Positions 1 to 8,136 of a DNA stretch of 64,000 nucleotides are shown here, one piece after another. This DNA comes from Devosia insulae DS-56 (GTDB taxonomy: Bacteria; Pseudomonadota; Alphaproteobacteria; Rhizobiales; Devosiaceae): contig NZ_LAJE02000044.1 in assembly GCF_000970465.2 (NCBI RefSeq), positions 43,428-107,427 on the forward strand. The letters run 5' to 3'. The position numbers and the translations under genes are program-made. The notes beneath the pieces were generated by a model. The model searched no databases and was not told where the DNA came from. It worked only from the letters and a program-made list of their open reading frames with translations. The first letter of the stretch is position 1, and each line of letters begins with the position of its first letter.

Positions 1-63
1 CACCCCTAGAGCGCTTTCGGGAAAGTCGCGGACTTTTCGAAAGCTCTGGAAATCAAAGAGCGC

Positions 64-87
64 TTCGCCGCCTCAACAAGCGGCGAA
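64..87 (-). terminator. hairpin after phoU
   Basis: A perfect 8-bp inverted repeat (TTCGCCGC / GCGGCGAA, loop of 8) begins 5 bases beyond the phoU stop codon. On the minus strand only a weak T-rich stretch follows, so this is either a modest intrinsic terminator or a 3'-end stabiliser of the pst-phoU transcript. A phoB gene often follows phoU in rhizobia; if present here it would lie beyond the left edge of the window. Confidence 0.5.
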
Positions 88-92
88 ACGAT

Positions 93-788
93 TTAGCGCG
101 GCTGGCGCTGCTGTTCCTCGGCGCCGAGATGACGGCCGGTTTCGAGGTAGTAGGCAGCTTCCGCGATATTGGTCGCGTGGTCGCCGACGCGCTCGAGGCT
201 CTTGGTGCAGAACAACAGGTGCGTGCACTGCGTGATGTTGCGCGGATCTTCCATCATGTAGGTGAGGAGTTCGCGGAACAGCGAGTTGTACATCGCGTCG
301 ACCTCGTCATCGCGGCTGCAGACCTCAACGGCCGCGGCAGCGTCGCGATTGAGGTAGGCATCGATGGCGCTCTTCAGCTGCCGCGCCACCAGTTCCTTCA
401 TGTGCTTGACGCCATTGTAGAACTTTGGCGCGAGACCGAGGGACTCGATCTGCATGGCGCGCTTGGCCAATTGCTTGGCCATATCGCCGGTGCGCTCGAG
501 ATCGTTGGCGACCTGGATCGAGGTCACCACCATGCGCAGGTCGGCCGCCATCGGCTGGCGGCGCGCGATGATCGACACGGCCGCATCGTTGATGCGCTGC
601 TGCATCTCGTCGATCTTCTTGTCAAACAGGCGCACGTCCTGAGCCTGTTTGTGATCGAGCTTGAGCAAGGCGACGGCCGACTCGGTGATGGCCTGTTCGA
701 CCATGCCACCCATCTCGGAAATGGCCTTATTGAGGTTGGTCAGTTCGTCCTCGTAGGAGGAAACGATGTGCTCGTTGAGCGATGCCAT
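93..788 (-). CDS. phoU: Phosphate transport system regulator PhoU
   Basis: A 231-residue all-helical protein with two PhoU repeats, the usual length for the family. The N-terminal stretch HIVSSYEDELTNL and the VANDLERTGDMAKQ and SLERVGDHATNIAE motifs are the paired PhoU metal-binding E/D signatures. PhoU links the PstSCAB transporter to the PhoR kinase and represses the Pho regulon when phosphate is plentiful; it acts at the cytoplasmic face of the membrane. It is the last visible gene of pstSCAB-phoU, 20 bases after pstB, so it is almost certainly co-transcribed. Confidence 0.97.
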   Translation of the reverse strand: MASLNEHIVSSYEDELTNLNKAISEMGGMVEQAITESAVALLKLDHKQAQDVRLFDKKIDEMQQRINDAAVSIIARRQPMAADLRMVVTSIQVANDLERTGDMAKQLAKRAMQIESLGLAPKFYNGVKHMKELVARQLKSAIDAYLNRDAAAAVEVCSRDDEVDAMYNSLFRELLTYMMEDPRNITQCTHLLFCTKSLERVGDHATNIAEAAYYLETGRHLGAEEQQRQPR

Positions 789-808
789 ATTATCGATCCT
801 CTTGGACG

Positions 809-1627
809 TCAGCCGATACGGCCGGTGATGTAGTCCTGCGTCTGCTTGTTCTTGGGATTGGTGAAGATGTCCTCGGTCTTGCCTTCCTCGATGAGCTTAC
901 CGAGGTGGAAGAAGGCGGTCTTCTGGCTGACGCGGGCGGCCTGCTGCATGGAGTGGGTGACGATGACGATGGTGAAGTTCTCACGCAGCTCGTCGATCAG
1001 TTCCTCGATGACGGCGGTGGCGATCGGATCGAGCGCCGAGCAGGGCTCGTCCATCAGCAGCACTTCGGGCTTGGTGGCGATGGCGCGAGCAATGCAGAGG
1101 CGCTGCTGCTGACCACCGGAAAGGCCGGTGCCCGGCTCCTGCAGGCGATCCTTCACTTCGTTCCAGAGGCCCGCACGGCGCAGCGAGGAATGCACGATCT
1201 CATCGAGATCGGCCTTGTTGCGAGCGATGCCGTGGATCTTGGGACCGTAAGCGACGTTCTCGTAGATCGACTTGGGGAACGGATTGGGCTTCTGGAACAC
1301 CATGCCGACGCGGGCGCGCAGTTCCACCACGTCGATCGACGGATCGTAGATATCATCCTCGTCGAGGTTGATCTTGCCGGTGACGCGGCAGCCATCGATC
1401 GTGTCGTTCATGCGGTTGAGCGAGCGCAGGAACGTCGACTTGCCGCAGCCCGATGGGCCGATCAGCGAGGTGACGTTGAACTGTTCGATCTTCAGGTTGA
1501 CGTCGAACAGCGCCTGCTTGGCCCCATAGAACACCCCGACATTCTCGCCGGTCATCTTCGGCGGAGCGTTGGGACGCGAGACGGGAGCGGCAAGGGTCGC
1601 AGCGGATTCGAGGGACATGTCGGTCAT
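809..1627 (-). CDS. pstB: Phosphate ABC transporter ATP-binding protein PstB
   Basis: A 272-residue ABC ATPase. It has a Walker A motif (GPSGCGKST), the Q-loop segment [16 protein letters not shown] typical of PstB, the signature [14 protein letters not shown] and Walker [13 protein letters not shown], followed by the switch histidine in VTHSMQQA. It energises high-affinity phosphate import with PstA and PstC. The roughly 25-residue N-terminal extension before the conserved GENVGVFYG is common in alphaproteobacterial PstB. It starts 12 bases after the pstA stop and lies in the Pho-box-controlled operon. Confidence 0.97.
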   Translation of the reverse strand: MTDMSLESAATLAAPVSRPNAPPKMTGENVGVFYGAKQALFDVNLKIEQFNVTSLIGPSGCGKSTFLRSLNRMNDTIDGCRVTGKINLDEDDIYDPSIDVVELRARVGMVFQKPNPFPKSIYENVAYGPKIHGIARNKADLDEIVHSSLRRAGLWNEVKDRLQEPGTGLSGGQQQRLCIARAIATKPEVLLMDEPCSALDPIATAVIEELIDELRENFTIVIVTHSMQQAARVSQKTAFFHLGKLIEEGKTEDIFTNPKNKQTQDYITGRIG

Positions 1628-1639
1628 CCAGGTCAGGGG

Positions 1640-2959
1640 TTACCAGCGGCGCTCGAAGCGGCGGCGGAGGAGAATGGCGGCGAGGTTCATCAGGGCGAGG
1701 AACAGCAGCAGCACGATGATGGCGCCCGAGGTGCGCTCGACGAAGGCGCGCTCGGCCTCGTTGGCCCACATATAGATCTGCACGGGCAGAGCGGTGGCCG
1801 GATCGAGCGGCGTGGTCGGGCGGTCGGCGACGAAGGCCACCATGCCGATGAGCAGCAGCGGCGCGGTTTCACCGAGCGCTCGGGCGAGACCGATAATGGT
1901 GCCGGTCAGGATGCCCGGGGTGGCGAGCGGCAGCACGTGGTCGAACACCATCTGCATCTTCGAGGCGCCGATGCCGAGCGCCGCAGAGCGGATCGAGGGC
2001 GGCACTGAACGGAGCGCGGCGCGGGTAGCGATGATGATGGTGGGAAGTGTCATCAACGTCAGGACCAGGCCACCGACGATCGGCGCCGAACGCGGCATGC
2101 CGAAGAAGTTGATGAACACTGCGAGCCCGAGCAGGCCGAAGACGATCGACGGCACGGCGGCGAGGTTGTTGATGTTCACCTCGATGAAGTCGGTGAAGCG
2201 GTTCTTCTTGGCGAATTCCTCGAGATAGATCGAGGCGGCGACGCCGATGGGGAGCGCGCAGAGCAGCACGATCGCCATCATGTAGAGCGAGCCGACCAGC
2301 GCCACACCGAGGCCGGCGGTCTCGGGACGGCTGGAGGCGCCGAAAGTAATGAGGCCCCAATTGAACGGCGTCGAGATAGCGCCTTCCTGCTTCAGCTGCT
2401 CGAGCCAGCCAACCTGCAGGTCGGAGACCTTGCGCTTATCCTGGGGCACCGTGAGATCGATCTGGCCCTTGTTGGCGCTGTCGATATCGGCGGCGGCGAG
2501 GAGCGTCACGTTGCGGGTGGTGCCGATCACCGAGGGGTCGGCGACGACGATGTCGCGCAGCATCGAACGCGAGCCGTCGGAGACGAACTTGGCGATCTCG
2601 CGCATTGCCGCCTTGTCGTCGGTCGAGACGCCGAGCGCCTTGGCCACGGCATTGCGAGCGATGATCGGGTAGTTGGCAGAGACGAGGACGCGCGGGTTGG
2701 TGGCGCGCTCGTTATCCTTGTCGATGATCGAGGCCGAGAACTCGACCGGCACGGTGATCGCGGTCTGCACGAACGCCGTGTAGCCCTTGCCGACGATCGA
2801 AACGAGCAGGATGGCGAGGAAGCCGAGGCCGATGATGATGGCCACGATGCCATAGAGGCGGAAGCGGAACTCGGCGGCGTGGCGGCGCTTCAGGCCGAAA
2901 TCACGACGGGTCGAAGCGCCAGTGGTCACGGTGGCGTGGGGCAAGGCTGCGTCGGTCAT
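1640..2959 (-). CDS. pstA: Phosphate ABC transporter permease PstA
   Basis: A 439-residue inner-membrane permease, much longer than the roughly 300 residues of E. coli PstA. An N-terminal membrane helix (about residues 33-55) is followed by an insertion of about 150 residues that should face the periplasm, resembling the DUF3333-type N-terminus of many alphaproteobacterial PstA proteins. The C-terminal half is a normal binding-protein-dependent permease domain with the EAA-like loop AALGIGASKMQMVFDHVLPLA. Its start overlaps the pstC stop by four bases (ATGA), indicating translational coupling. Confidence 0.95.
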   Translation of the reverse strand: MTDAALPHATVTTGASTRRDFGLKRRHAAEFRFRLYGIVAIIIGLGFLAILLVSIVGKGYTAFVQTAITVPVEFSASIIDKDNERATNPRVLVSANYPIIARNAVAKALGVSTDDKAAMREIAKFVSDGSRSMLRDIVVADPSVIGTTRNVTLLAAADIDSANKGQIDLTVPQDKRKVSDLQVGWLEQLKQEGAISTPFNWGLITFGASSRPETAGLGVALVGSLYMMAIVLLCALPIGVAASIYLEEFAKKNRFTDFIEVNINNLAAVPSIVFGLLGLAVFINFFGMPRSAPIVGGLVLTLMTLPTIIIATRAALRSVPPSIRSAALGIGASKMQMVFDHVLPLATPGILTGTIIGLARALGETAPLLLIGMVAFVADRPTTPLDPATALPVQIYMWANEAERAFVERTSGAIIVLLLFLALMNLAAILLRRRFERRW

Positions 2960-4425
2960 TCATACTGCTCCCGATACTTGCGCACGATGTAGAGCGCGTA
3001 GACGTTCATGCCGAGCGTCAGCGTGAAGAGGGTGAGGCCGAGGGCGAAGGCGACCAGGGTCTGCGGCGAGTTGAACTCGAGGTCGCCGGTGAGCTGGTTG
3101 ACGATCTTGACCGTGATGGTGGTCATCGCCTCGAACGGGTTGAAGTTGATGCGGGCGGCGACACCGGCGGCGAGCACCACGATCATGGTTTCGCCGATGG
3201 CGCGCGAGGCGGTGAGCAGCAGCGCGCCGACGATGCCGGGGAGCGCAGCGGGGAGGATCACCTTGCGGATGGTCTCGGACCGGGTGGCCCCGAGCGCCAG
3301 CGAGCCGTCACGCATGGCGCGGGGCACCGCGGTGATCACGTCATCGGAGAGCGAAGAGACCACCGGGATCAGCATCACGCCCATGACGATACCGGCGGTG
3401 AGCACCGACTGCGCCTGGATGAAGGAGAAGCCGCCGGCGAGCGCCGCCGAGAGATCGCGGAAGAACGGCCCGAGCGTCACCACGGCGAAGATGCCGTAGA
3501 CGATGGTGGGGATGCCGGCGAGCAGCTCGAGCAGCGGCTTGACGGTCGAGCGCACCCGGTTCGAGGCGTACTCGCCCATGTAGACGGCGGCCATCAGGCC
3601 GACCGGCACGGCGAAGAGCATCGAGACCAACGCGATGTAGAGCGTGCCCATCAGCAGCGGGATAAGGCCGAACTGGCCCTCGCTGCCGCCGGAGCCGGCC
3701 GCGGCGAAACGCGGGTCCCAGACGGTGCCGAAGAAGAAGGTCAGCGGGTTGACGTCGGAGAAGAAGTGGATGGTTTCGCCCAGCATCGAGAGGATGATGC
3801 CGACAGTGGTGAGGACGGCGACGGTGGACGCCGCCAGCAACGACCACAGCACGACGCGCTCGACCTGGTTGCGGGCCCGGAGGCGCAGGCGGATGCGGGA
3901 ATAGGAGAAGGCAGCGCCGGCGAGCGCCAGCAGCAGCGTCAGGCCCTGACCGATGAGCTTGTGGACGCCGGCATCGGCATTCACGCTGGCAGCAAGCGGC
4001 ACCATGTAATCCTCGCCGCTCTCGGCCAGGCTGATACCGGCGGATGTCGCCATGTCGCGCAGCGCGGCATAGGAGGCCGGCACATTGGCGCCCGACAGGC
4101 CGAGCTGGCCCAGCGCGTTCGAGGTGTTGTGGACCATGCCGATGGAAAGGCTGGCGGCCGCCGGGTCGGCGATATGGGTCGCGACCTCGGTGCGGATGCG
4201 GCCCTCGAGCAGACCCGAGGAAACCGAGCTGACCACGAGAAAGACCAGGAGCGCGGGAACGGTGGCGAAAATGAAGGCAAGCCAGCCGTGGTAGGTCGGG
4301 AGCGAATGCGGGACTTCCTTGGCCCGGTCGGTGCTGTCGCGCTGCACGCGGGCGCGCTGAGCGGCGAAGAAATAGGCTACGGCACCAATGGCCAGAACGA
4401 TTGCAACTACCCAGCCTGCTGACAT
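2956..4425 (-). CDS. pstC: Phosphate ABC transporter permease PstC
   Basis: A 489-residue permease with an extended N-terminus. It has a first membrane helix at about residues 5-20, another at about 48-70, then a soluble stretch of about 90 residues before the permease core. The core carries the EAA loop LALGATRSETIRKVILPAA and the PstC-type sequence LLELLAGIPTIVYG. It forms the membrane channel with PstA. The order pstS-pstC-pstA-pstB-phoU is the classic one. Only about 100 bases, including a strong hairpin, separate it from pstS. Confidence 0.95.
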   Translation of the reverse strand: MSAGWVVAIVLAIGAVAYFFAAQRARVQRDSTDRAKEVPHSLPTYHGWLAFIFATVPALLVFLVVSSVSSGLLEGRIRTEVATHIADPAAASLSIGMVHNTSNALGQLGLSGANVPASYAALRDMATSAGISLAESGEDYMVPLAASVNADAGVHKLIGQGLTLLLALAGAAFSYSRIRLRLRARNQVERVVLWSLLAASTVAVLTTVGIILSMLGETIHFFSDVNPLTFFFGTVWDPRFAAAGSGGSEGQFGLIPLLMGTLYIALVSMLFAVPVGLMAAVYMGEYASNRVRSTVKPLLELLAGIPTIVYGIFAVVTLGPFFRDLSAALAGGFSFIQAQSVLTAGIVMGVMLIPVVSSLSDDVITAVPRAMRDGSLALGATRSETIRKVILPAALPGIVGALLLTASRAIGETMIVVLAAGVAARINFNPFEAMTTITVKIVNQLTGDLEFNSPQTLVAFALGLTLFTLTLGMNVYALYIVRKYREQYE

Positions 4426-4490
4426 GACGCCTCACTTGCCCCGGTTATGCCGCCAGAAGGCGGATCGACCCCGTTATGCGCGGGGGAGGT

Positions 4491-4514
4491 GGCGCGGGCC
4501 TCGAGGCCCGCGCC
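4491..4514 (-). terminator. 24-base perfect palindrome between pstS and pstC
   Basis: GGCGCGGGCCTC is followed directly by its exact reverse complement, a perfect 12-bp stem with essentially no loop, 10 bases after the pstS stop. There is no T-tract, so full termination is unlikely. Its place just after a binding-protein gene fits a stabilising or attenuating hairpin that keeps pstS mRNA more abundant than the downstream pstCAB-phoU message. That role is inferred. Confidence 0.55.
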
Positions 4515-4524
4515 GATAGTGGTA

Positions 4525-5547
4525 TCAGAGAGCCGTACCGGCTTCGAACTTGGCGCGGATCTCTTCGCGCTCGGCATCGGGAGCCGCCACGAGGCCGTAC
4601 TGAGCGAGCGGCGAGTCCGGCCCGATCATGTCGTCCGAGATGAAGAAGTCGACATATTCCTTGAGGCCCGGGATGACGCCGATGTGGGCCTTCTTGACGT
4701 AGAAGAACAGCGGACGGGAAACCGGGTACTCACCCGACGAGATGGTCGCGGTCGAGGGAACGATGCCGCCGACGGTCGCGACCTTCAGCTTGTCAGCATT
4801 GTTCTCGTAGAAGGCGAGGCCGAAGACGCCGACGCCGGTCTTGTTGCTGTCGATACGGGCCAGGGTCTCGGTGTAATCGCCATCGATGTCGACGGCCTTG
4901 CCGTCCTTGCGGATCGCAACGCAGGTCTTGAACAGATCGGCGTCGGCAATGCCGGCGGCGGTCAGAGCGGGCTTGTCGCAGCCGGCCTCGAGGAGCTTGG
5001 TCTCGAAAACTTCACGGGTGCCGTGCTTTTCGCCCGGGATGTAGGCGGCGATATCCCACTCGGGGAACGCGGCGTTCACTTCCGACCACTTGGTGTAGGG
5101 GTTGGCAACGAGCTTGCCGTCCACGATCACCTGAGCGGCGAGCGCCTTGTAGATGTCGGCGGGCTGAATGGCGAAATCCGGGCCGGCGATGTCGGTGGCA
5201 AACACGATGCCGTCATAGCCGATCTTGACTTCCTCGACGTCGGCGACGCCGTTGGTCTTGCAGGTCTCGAGCTCTTCGGCCTTCATCGGGCGCGAGGAGT
5301 TGGCGATGTCGATCTTGTCTTCGCCGACGCCTTCACAGAACTGCTTGATGCCAGCGCCCGAACCACCGGACTCGACGACCGGGGTCTTGAAGTCGGGGAA
5401 GGCCTCGCCGAACGACTCGGCGACGATCTTGGCATAGGGGAGAACGGTGGACGAACCGGCGACCTGGACCTGGTCGCGCGCCGCGGCCGCACCAAGGCCA
5501 GCGGCAAGCGCGATAACCGCGGCGCTCGCGAAAACTGCAATCTTCAT
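4525..5547 (-). CDS. pstS: Phosphate-binding periplasmic protein PstS
   Basis: A 340-residue secreted phosphate-binding protein. The signal peptide MKIAVFASAAVIALAAGLG is followed by an AAAA-type cleavage region. Mature-domain hallmarks are VAGSSTVLPYA, ESGGSGAGIKQFCEG and IANSSRPMK, the Ser/Gly-rich loops that bind phosphate, plus GEKHGTREVFE and the late SGEYPVSRPLFFYV. It delivers phosphate to PstCA. It is the first gene of the transport operon, preceded by a well-formed Pho box and a good ribosome-binding site (AAAAGGGAAC upstream of ATG). Confidence 0.97.
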   Translation of the reverse strand: MKIAVFASAAVIALAAGLGAAAARDQVQVAGSSTVLPYAKIVAESFGEAFPDFKTPVVESGGSGAGIKQFCEGVGEDKIDIANSSRPMKAEELETCKTNGVADVEEVKIGYDGIVFATDIAGPDFAIQPADIYKALAAQVIVDGKLVANPYTKWSEVNAAFPEWDIAAYIPGEKHGTREVFETKLLEAGCDKPALTAAGIADADLFKTCVAIRKDGKAVDIDGDYTETLARIDSNKTGVGVFGLAFYENNADKLKVATVGGIVPSTATISSGEYPVSRPLFFYVKKAHIGVIPGLKEYVDFFISDDMIGPDSPLAQYGLVAAPDAEREEIRAKFEAGTAL

Positions 5548-5657
5548 GATGATGTTCCCTTTTCGGAAGGATCGGCCCTTTCAGGCCAGTCGACGGTTCC
5601 GGTTCCTCCGGCCGCCCTGTCTGCAAGCGGAACCTAGGAGCGTTGGCACAACGTTTT

Positions 5658-5686
5658 ATGACAGTGGGATTGCATTTCTGTGACAG
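5658..5686 (-). promoter_or_regulatory. Pho box upstream of pstS
   Basis: Read on the minus strand there are three 7-mers spaced exactly 4 bases apart: CTGTCAC, ATGCAAT and CTGTCAT. This is the 11-base periodicity of tandem PhoB half-sites (consensus CTGTCAT). A CCTAGGT stretch about 20 bases further downstream could serve as the -10. The site lies 110 bases before the pstS start and implies PhoB-dependent induction of pstSCAB-phoU under phosphate limitation. Confidence 0.85.
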
Positions 5687-5756
5687 CCTAGGCCGCTGAT
5701 CCGAAAGGATTATTCCTGAGAATCGGAACTCCGGCCTGTGGAAACCGCGGCAACTG

Positions 5757-7037
5757 TCATTTTCTGAGCAGCACGTCCACGCGGGTGCCCTGCCCCGGCT
5801 GGCTCTTGATCGTCAGCACGCCGTGATGGCGGGTGACGATGTGCTTGACGATGGCGAGGCCGAGCCCGGTGCCCTTCTTCTTGCGGCTGCTGTCGGCATC
5901 GACGCGGTAGAACCGCTCGGTGAGGCGCGGCACGTGCTCGGCAGCGACGCCGACCCCGTGATCGACCACCGAAACGATGGCGTCGAAGCCGCGCCGGCCG
6001 GCCTCCGGGGACAGCGTGATGTCGATGGTATCGCCGTCGGCGCCGTACTTGATGGCGTTGTCGATGAGGTTCTCGAACACCTCGTAAAGCTCGTCGCGAT
6101 CACCACTGACGGTGACCGGCTCGTCCGGCGCCTGAACCCTGAGCTTGGTGTCGGTGTCTTCGGCCAGCTTGTGCAGCCCCTCGGCGACTTCGCGAAGCAG
6201 CGCGCCCAGCTCGACCGGAGCGGTGGGGCGCATGTGCTGGCGCATCTCGATGCGGCTCAGCGACAAGAGGTCCTCGATGAGCTTGGCCATCCGGGCGGCC
6301 TGACCACGCATCAGCCCGAGGAAGCGCTCGCGCGCCTCCTTGTCGTTGGCGGCGGGGCCAAGCAGCGTATCGATGAAGCCGACCAGCGAGGTCAGCGGGG
6401 TGCGGAGCTCATGGCTGGCATTGGCGATGAAATCGGTGCGCAGCATTTCGAGGCGCTTTTCCTCGGTCTGGCTCTGCAGCGTGATGACCAGCACGCCGTC
6501 GTTGAGCGGATCGCCGGCGGCGAGCGGCGCCACGGTCGCCTTGTACCAGGTCTCGGTGGGGACGGTCTGGTGCAGCTCGATGGTTTGTGAAGCGCCAAGC
6601 CGCGCCGCCTCGATGGCGGCAAGCAGTTGCGGAAAGCGCATGGTGAAGCCGATCGGGCTGCCGGCAACGACACCAGGGAAGTGCCGCGCCGCATGGCCGT
6701 TGAGGTGCACGATAACGCTGCGGCGATCGATGACGATGGAAGGATCAGGCAGCGCATCGGCGAAATGCCGGACCGCATCGGCGAAGGCCAATTCCGTGGT
6801 GCTGGCGCCGGGAGCGGCGCCTGTGGTCGACTCGCTGGTTTCGGGAACCAGCGCGGCGATGCCGACGACGATGGCGTAAGCGAGGATATCGAGCCAGGGA
6901 TCGATGAGGTTGAGCCCGGCCAGCGTCATGAACACCAGCCCCATGGCGAGCAGCATCAGCAGCCGGCCATAGAGCCGGGCCTTGACCGTATCGAACCAGG
7001 TGCTCCCCGTCGCCGAGCGCTGCGCGTCTTCCGCCAT
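5757..7037 (-). CDS. phoR: Phosphate regulon sensor histidine kinase PhoR
   Basis: A 426-residue membrane histidine kinase. Two adjacent membrane helices (about residues 23-70) lead to a PAS-like region (about 95-200), the H-box NASHELRTPLTSLVGF, the N-box ENLIDNAIKYGA and the ATP-lid motif KGTGLGLAIVKHIV. The ATG at 7037 was chosen because AAGGAAGG sits just upstream; a longer reading from 7118 would run through the Pho box and lacks such a site. PhoR phosphorylates PhoB in low phosphate. It lies upstream of pstS on the same strand and has its own Pho box, so it is probably autoregulated. Confidence 0.93.
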   Translation of the reverse strand: MAEDAQRSATGSTWFDTVKARLYGRLLMLLAMGLVFMTLAGLNLIDPWLDILAYAIVVGIAALVPETSESTTGAAPGASTTELAFADAVRHFADALPDPSIVIDRRSVIVHLNGHAARHFPGVVAGSPIGFTMRFPQLLAAIEAARLGASQTIELHQTVPTETWYKATVAPLAAGDPLNDGVLVITLQSQTEEKRLEMLRTDFIANASHELRTPLTSLVGFIDTLLGPAANDKEARERFLGLMRGQAARMAKLIEDLLSLSRIEMRQHMRPTAPVELGALLREVAEGLHKLAEDTDTKLRVQAPDEPVTVSGDRDELYEVFENLIDNAIKYGADGDTIDITLSPEAGRRGFDAIVSVVDHGVGVAAEHVPRLTERFYRVDADSSRKKKGTGLGLAIVKHIVTRHHGVLTIKSQPGQGTRVDVLLRK

Positions 7038-7094
7038 CGAGCCTTCCTTGCATCCCGGAGGCGATTCACCCCGGCTTGCCAGATGGGGGTGTTC

Positions 7095-7123
7095 ATAGCA
7101 CGGTTGTGACACCGTCATGACAG
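7095..7123 (-). promoter_or_regulatory. Pho box in the phoR / ppk2 divergent region
   Basis: On the minus strand CTGTCAT, GTGTCAC and GTGCTAT follow one another with 4-base spacers, matching the tandem PhoB half-site layout seen before pstS. The orientation points toward phoR, whose start is 58 bases away. The box also ends only 16 bases before the plus-strand ppk2 start, so PhoB bound here could affect polyphosphate kinase transcription as well. Confidence 0.75.
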
Positions 7124-7139
7124 GCCACGGAGTTCGTTC

Positions 7140-7997
7140 ATGTCCAACGCATTGGAGGGCTTCGACCTCGAAGACCCGGTGCTACCCCGCGCGATCAAGA
7201 AGAAGGCGCTCGAATCCGGAGGCTTTCCCTATGACGAGAAGCTGGATTCCGAGATCTACGACACCGAAATGCTGCAGGTGCAGCGGCAGCTGGCGCTGCT
7301 GCAGCACGATCAGCAGAAGACCGGCAAGCGCATCGTCATCGTGTTCGAGGGGCGCGACGCCGCCGGCAAGGGCGGCTCGATCGCCAGCTACCTCGAGAAC
7401 CTCAACCCCCGCTACAACATGTCGGTGGCCCTGCCCAAGCCATCGGATCGCGAACGCACGCAATGGTACTTCCAGCGCTATGTCGACTGGATGCCGGCGG
7501 CAGGCGAGCAGGTGTTGTTCGACCGCTCCTGGTACAACCGGGCGGGGGTCGAGCCGGTGATGGGGTTCTGCACGCCGGAGGAAACCACGCGCTTCCTCGA
7601 GGCGGTGCCGGATTTCGAGAAGATGCTGGTGGAGGACGGTATCCACCTGTTCAAATTCTGGTTGACCATCGGCCGCGAGATGCAGCTCAAGCGCTTCCAC
7701 GACCGGCGGCACGATCCGCTGAAGGTGTGGAAGCTCTCGCCCATCGACCTCGAGGCGCTGAAGCGCTTCGACGACTACACCAAGGCGCGCAACCGGATGC
7801 TGGAGGCGAGCCACACCGAGCATGCACCGTGGCGGATCGTGTTCAATAACGACAAGAAGCGCGGGCGGCTGGGAATCATCCGCTCAGTGCTGCAGGCGCT
7901 CAGTTACGAGGGCAAGGACGACAAGCTGATCGGCGCGGTGGACGGCAAGATCGTCGTTGACCCGCAGGCCTTCATGAAGTCCCACAGCGAGATGTAG
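7140..7997 (+). CDS. ppk2: Polyphosphate kinase 2 (PPK2 class I)
   Basis: A 285-residue single-domain PPK2. It has Walker A GRDAAGKGGS, the conserved RYVDWMPAAGEQ, the Walker-B-like VLFDRSWYNRAGVEPVMGF and the lid-region sequence KLSPIDLEALKRFDDY. PPK2 enzymes transfer phosphate between polyphosphate and nucleoside diphosphates. It starts with CGGAG about 8 bases upstream and is divergent from phoR across a Pho box, which ties polyphosphate use to phosphate status. A second class I PPK2 lies at 51639-52562. Confidence 0.95.
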   Translation: MSNALEGFDLEDPVLPRAIKKKALESGGFPYDEKLDSEIYDTEMLQVQRQLALLQHDQQKTGKRIVIVFEGRDAAGKGGSIASYLENLNPRYNMSVALPKPSDRERTQWYFQRYVDWMPAAGEQVLFDRSWYNRAGVEPVMGFCTPEETTRFLEAVPDFEKMLVEDGIHLFKFWLTIGREMQLKRFHDRRHDPLKVWKLSPIDLEALKRFDDYTKARNRMLEASHTEHAPWRIVFNNDKKRGRLGIIRSVLQALSYEGKDDKLIGAVDGKIVVDPQAFMKSHSEM

Positions 7998-8005
7998 CGG
8001 ATGGA

Positions 8006-8021
8006 TTGACCAGACGGTCAA
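8006..8021. promoter_or_regulatory. TetR-type palindrome upstream of the amino-alcohol cluster
   Basis: TTGACC-AGAC-GGTCAA is a perfect 6-bp inverted repeat. The left arm also reads as a -35 hexamer, with TCAACT 17 bases later as a poor -10 candidate. This shape is common for TetR-family operators. No TetR gene is adjacent, so the regulator would be encoded elsewhere. The palindrome lies between the ppk2 stop and the first gene of the ethanolamine-type cluster. Confidence 0.45.
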
Positions 8022-8136
8022 AAACCCGTCAACTGCCTGTTAACGATCCGCTCGAGAGGGCCTCGGGCGGACCGAAAGCAGGGGCGAAGGCTTGGGGCTG
8101 GAAGGCTGGGGGCCGGCACGTCCCACAGGGGTCAGT

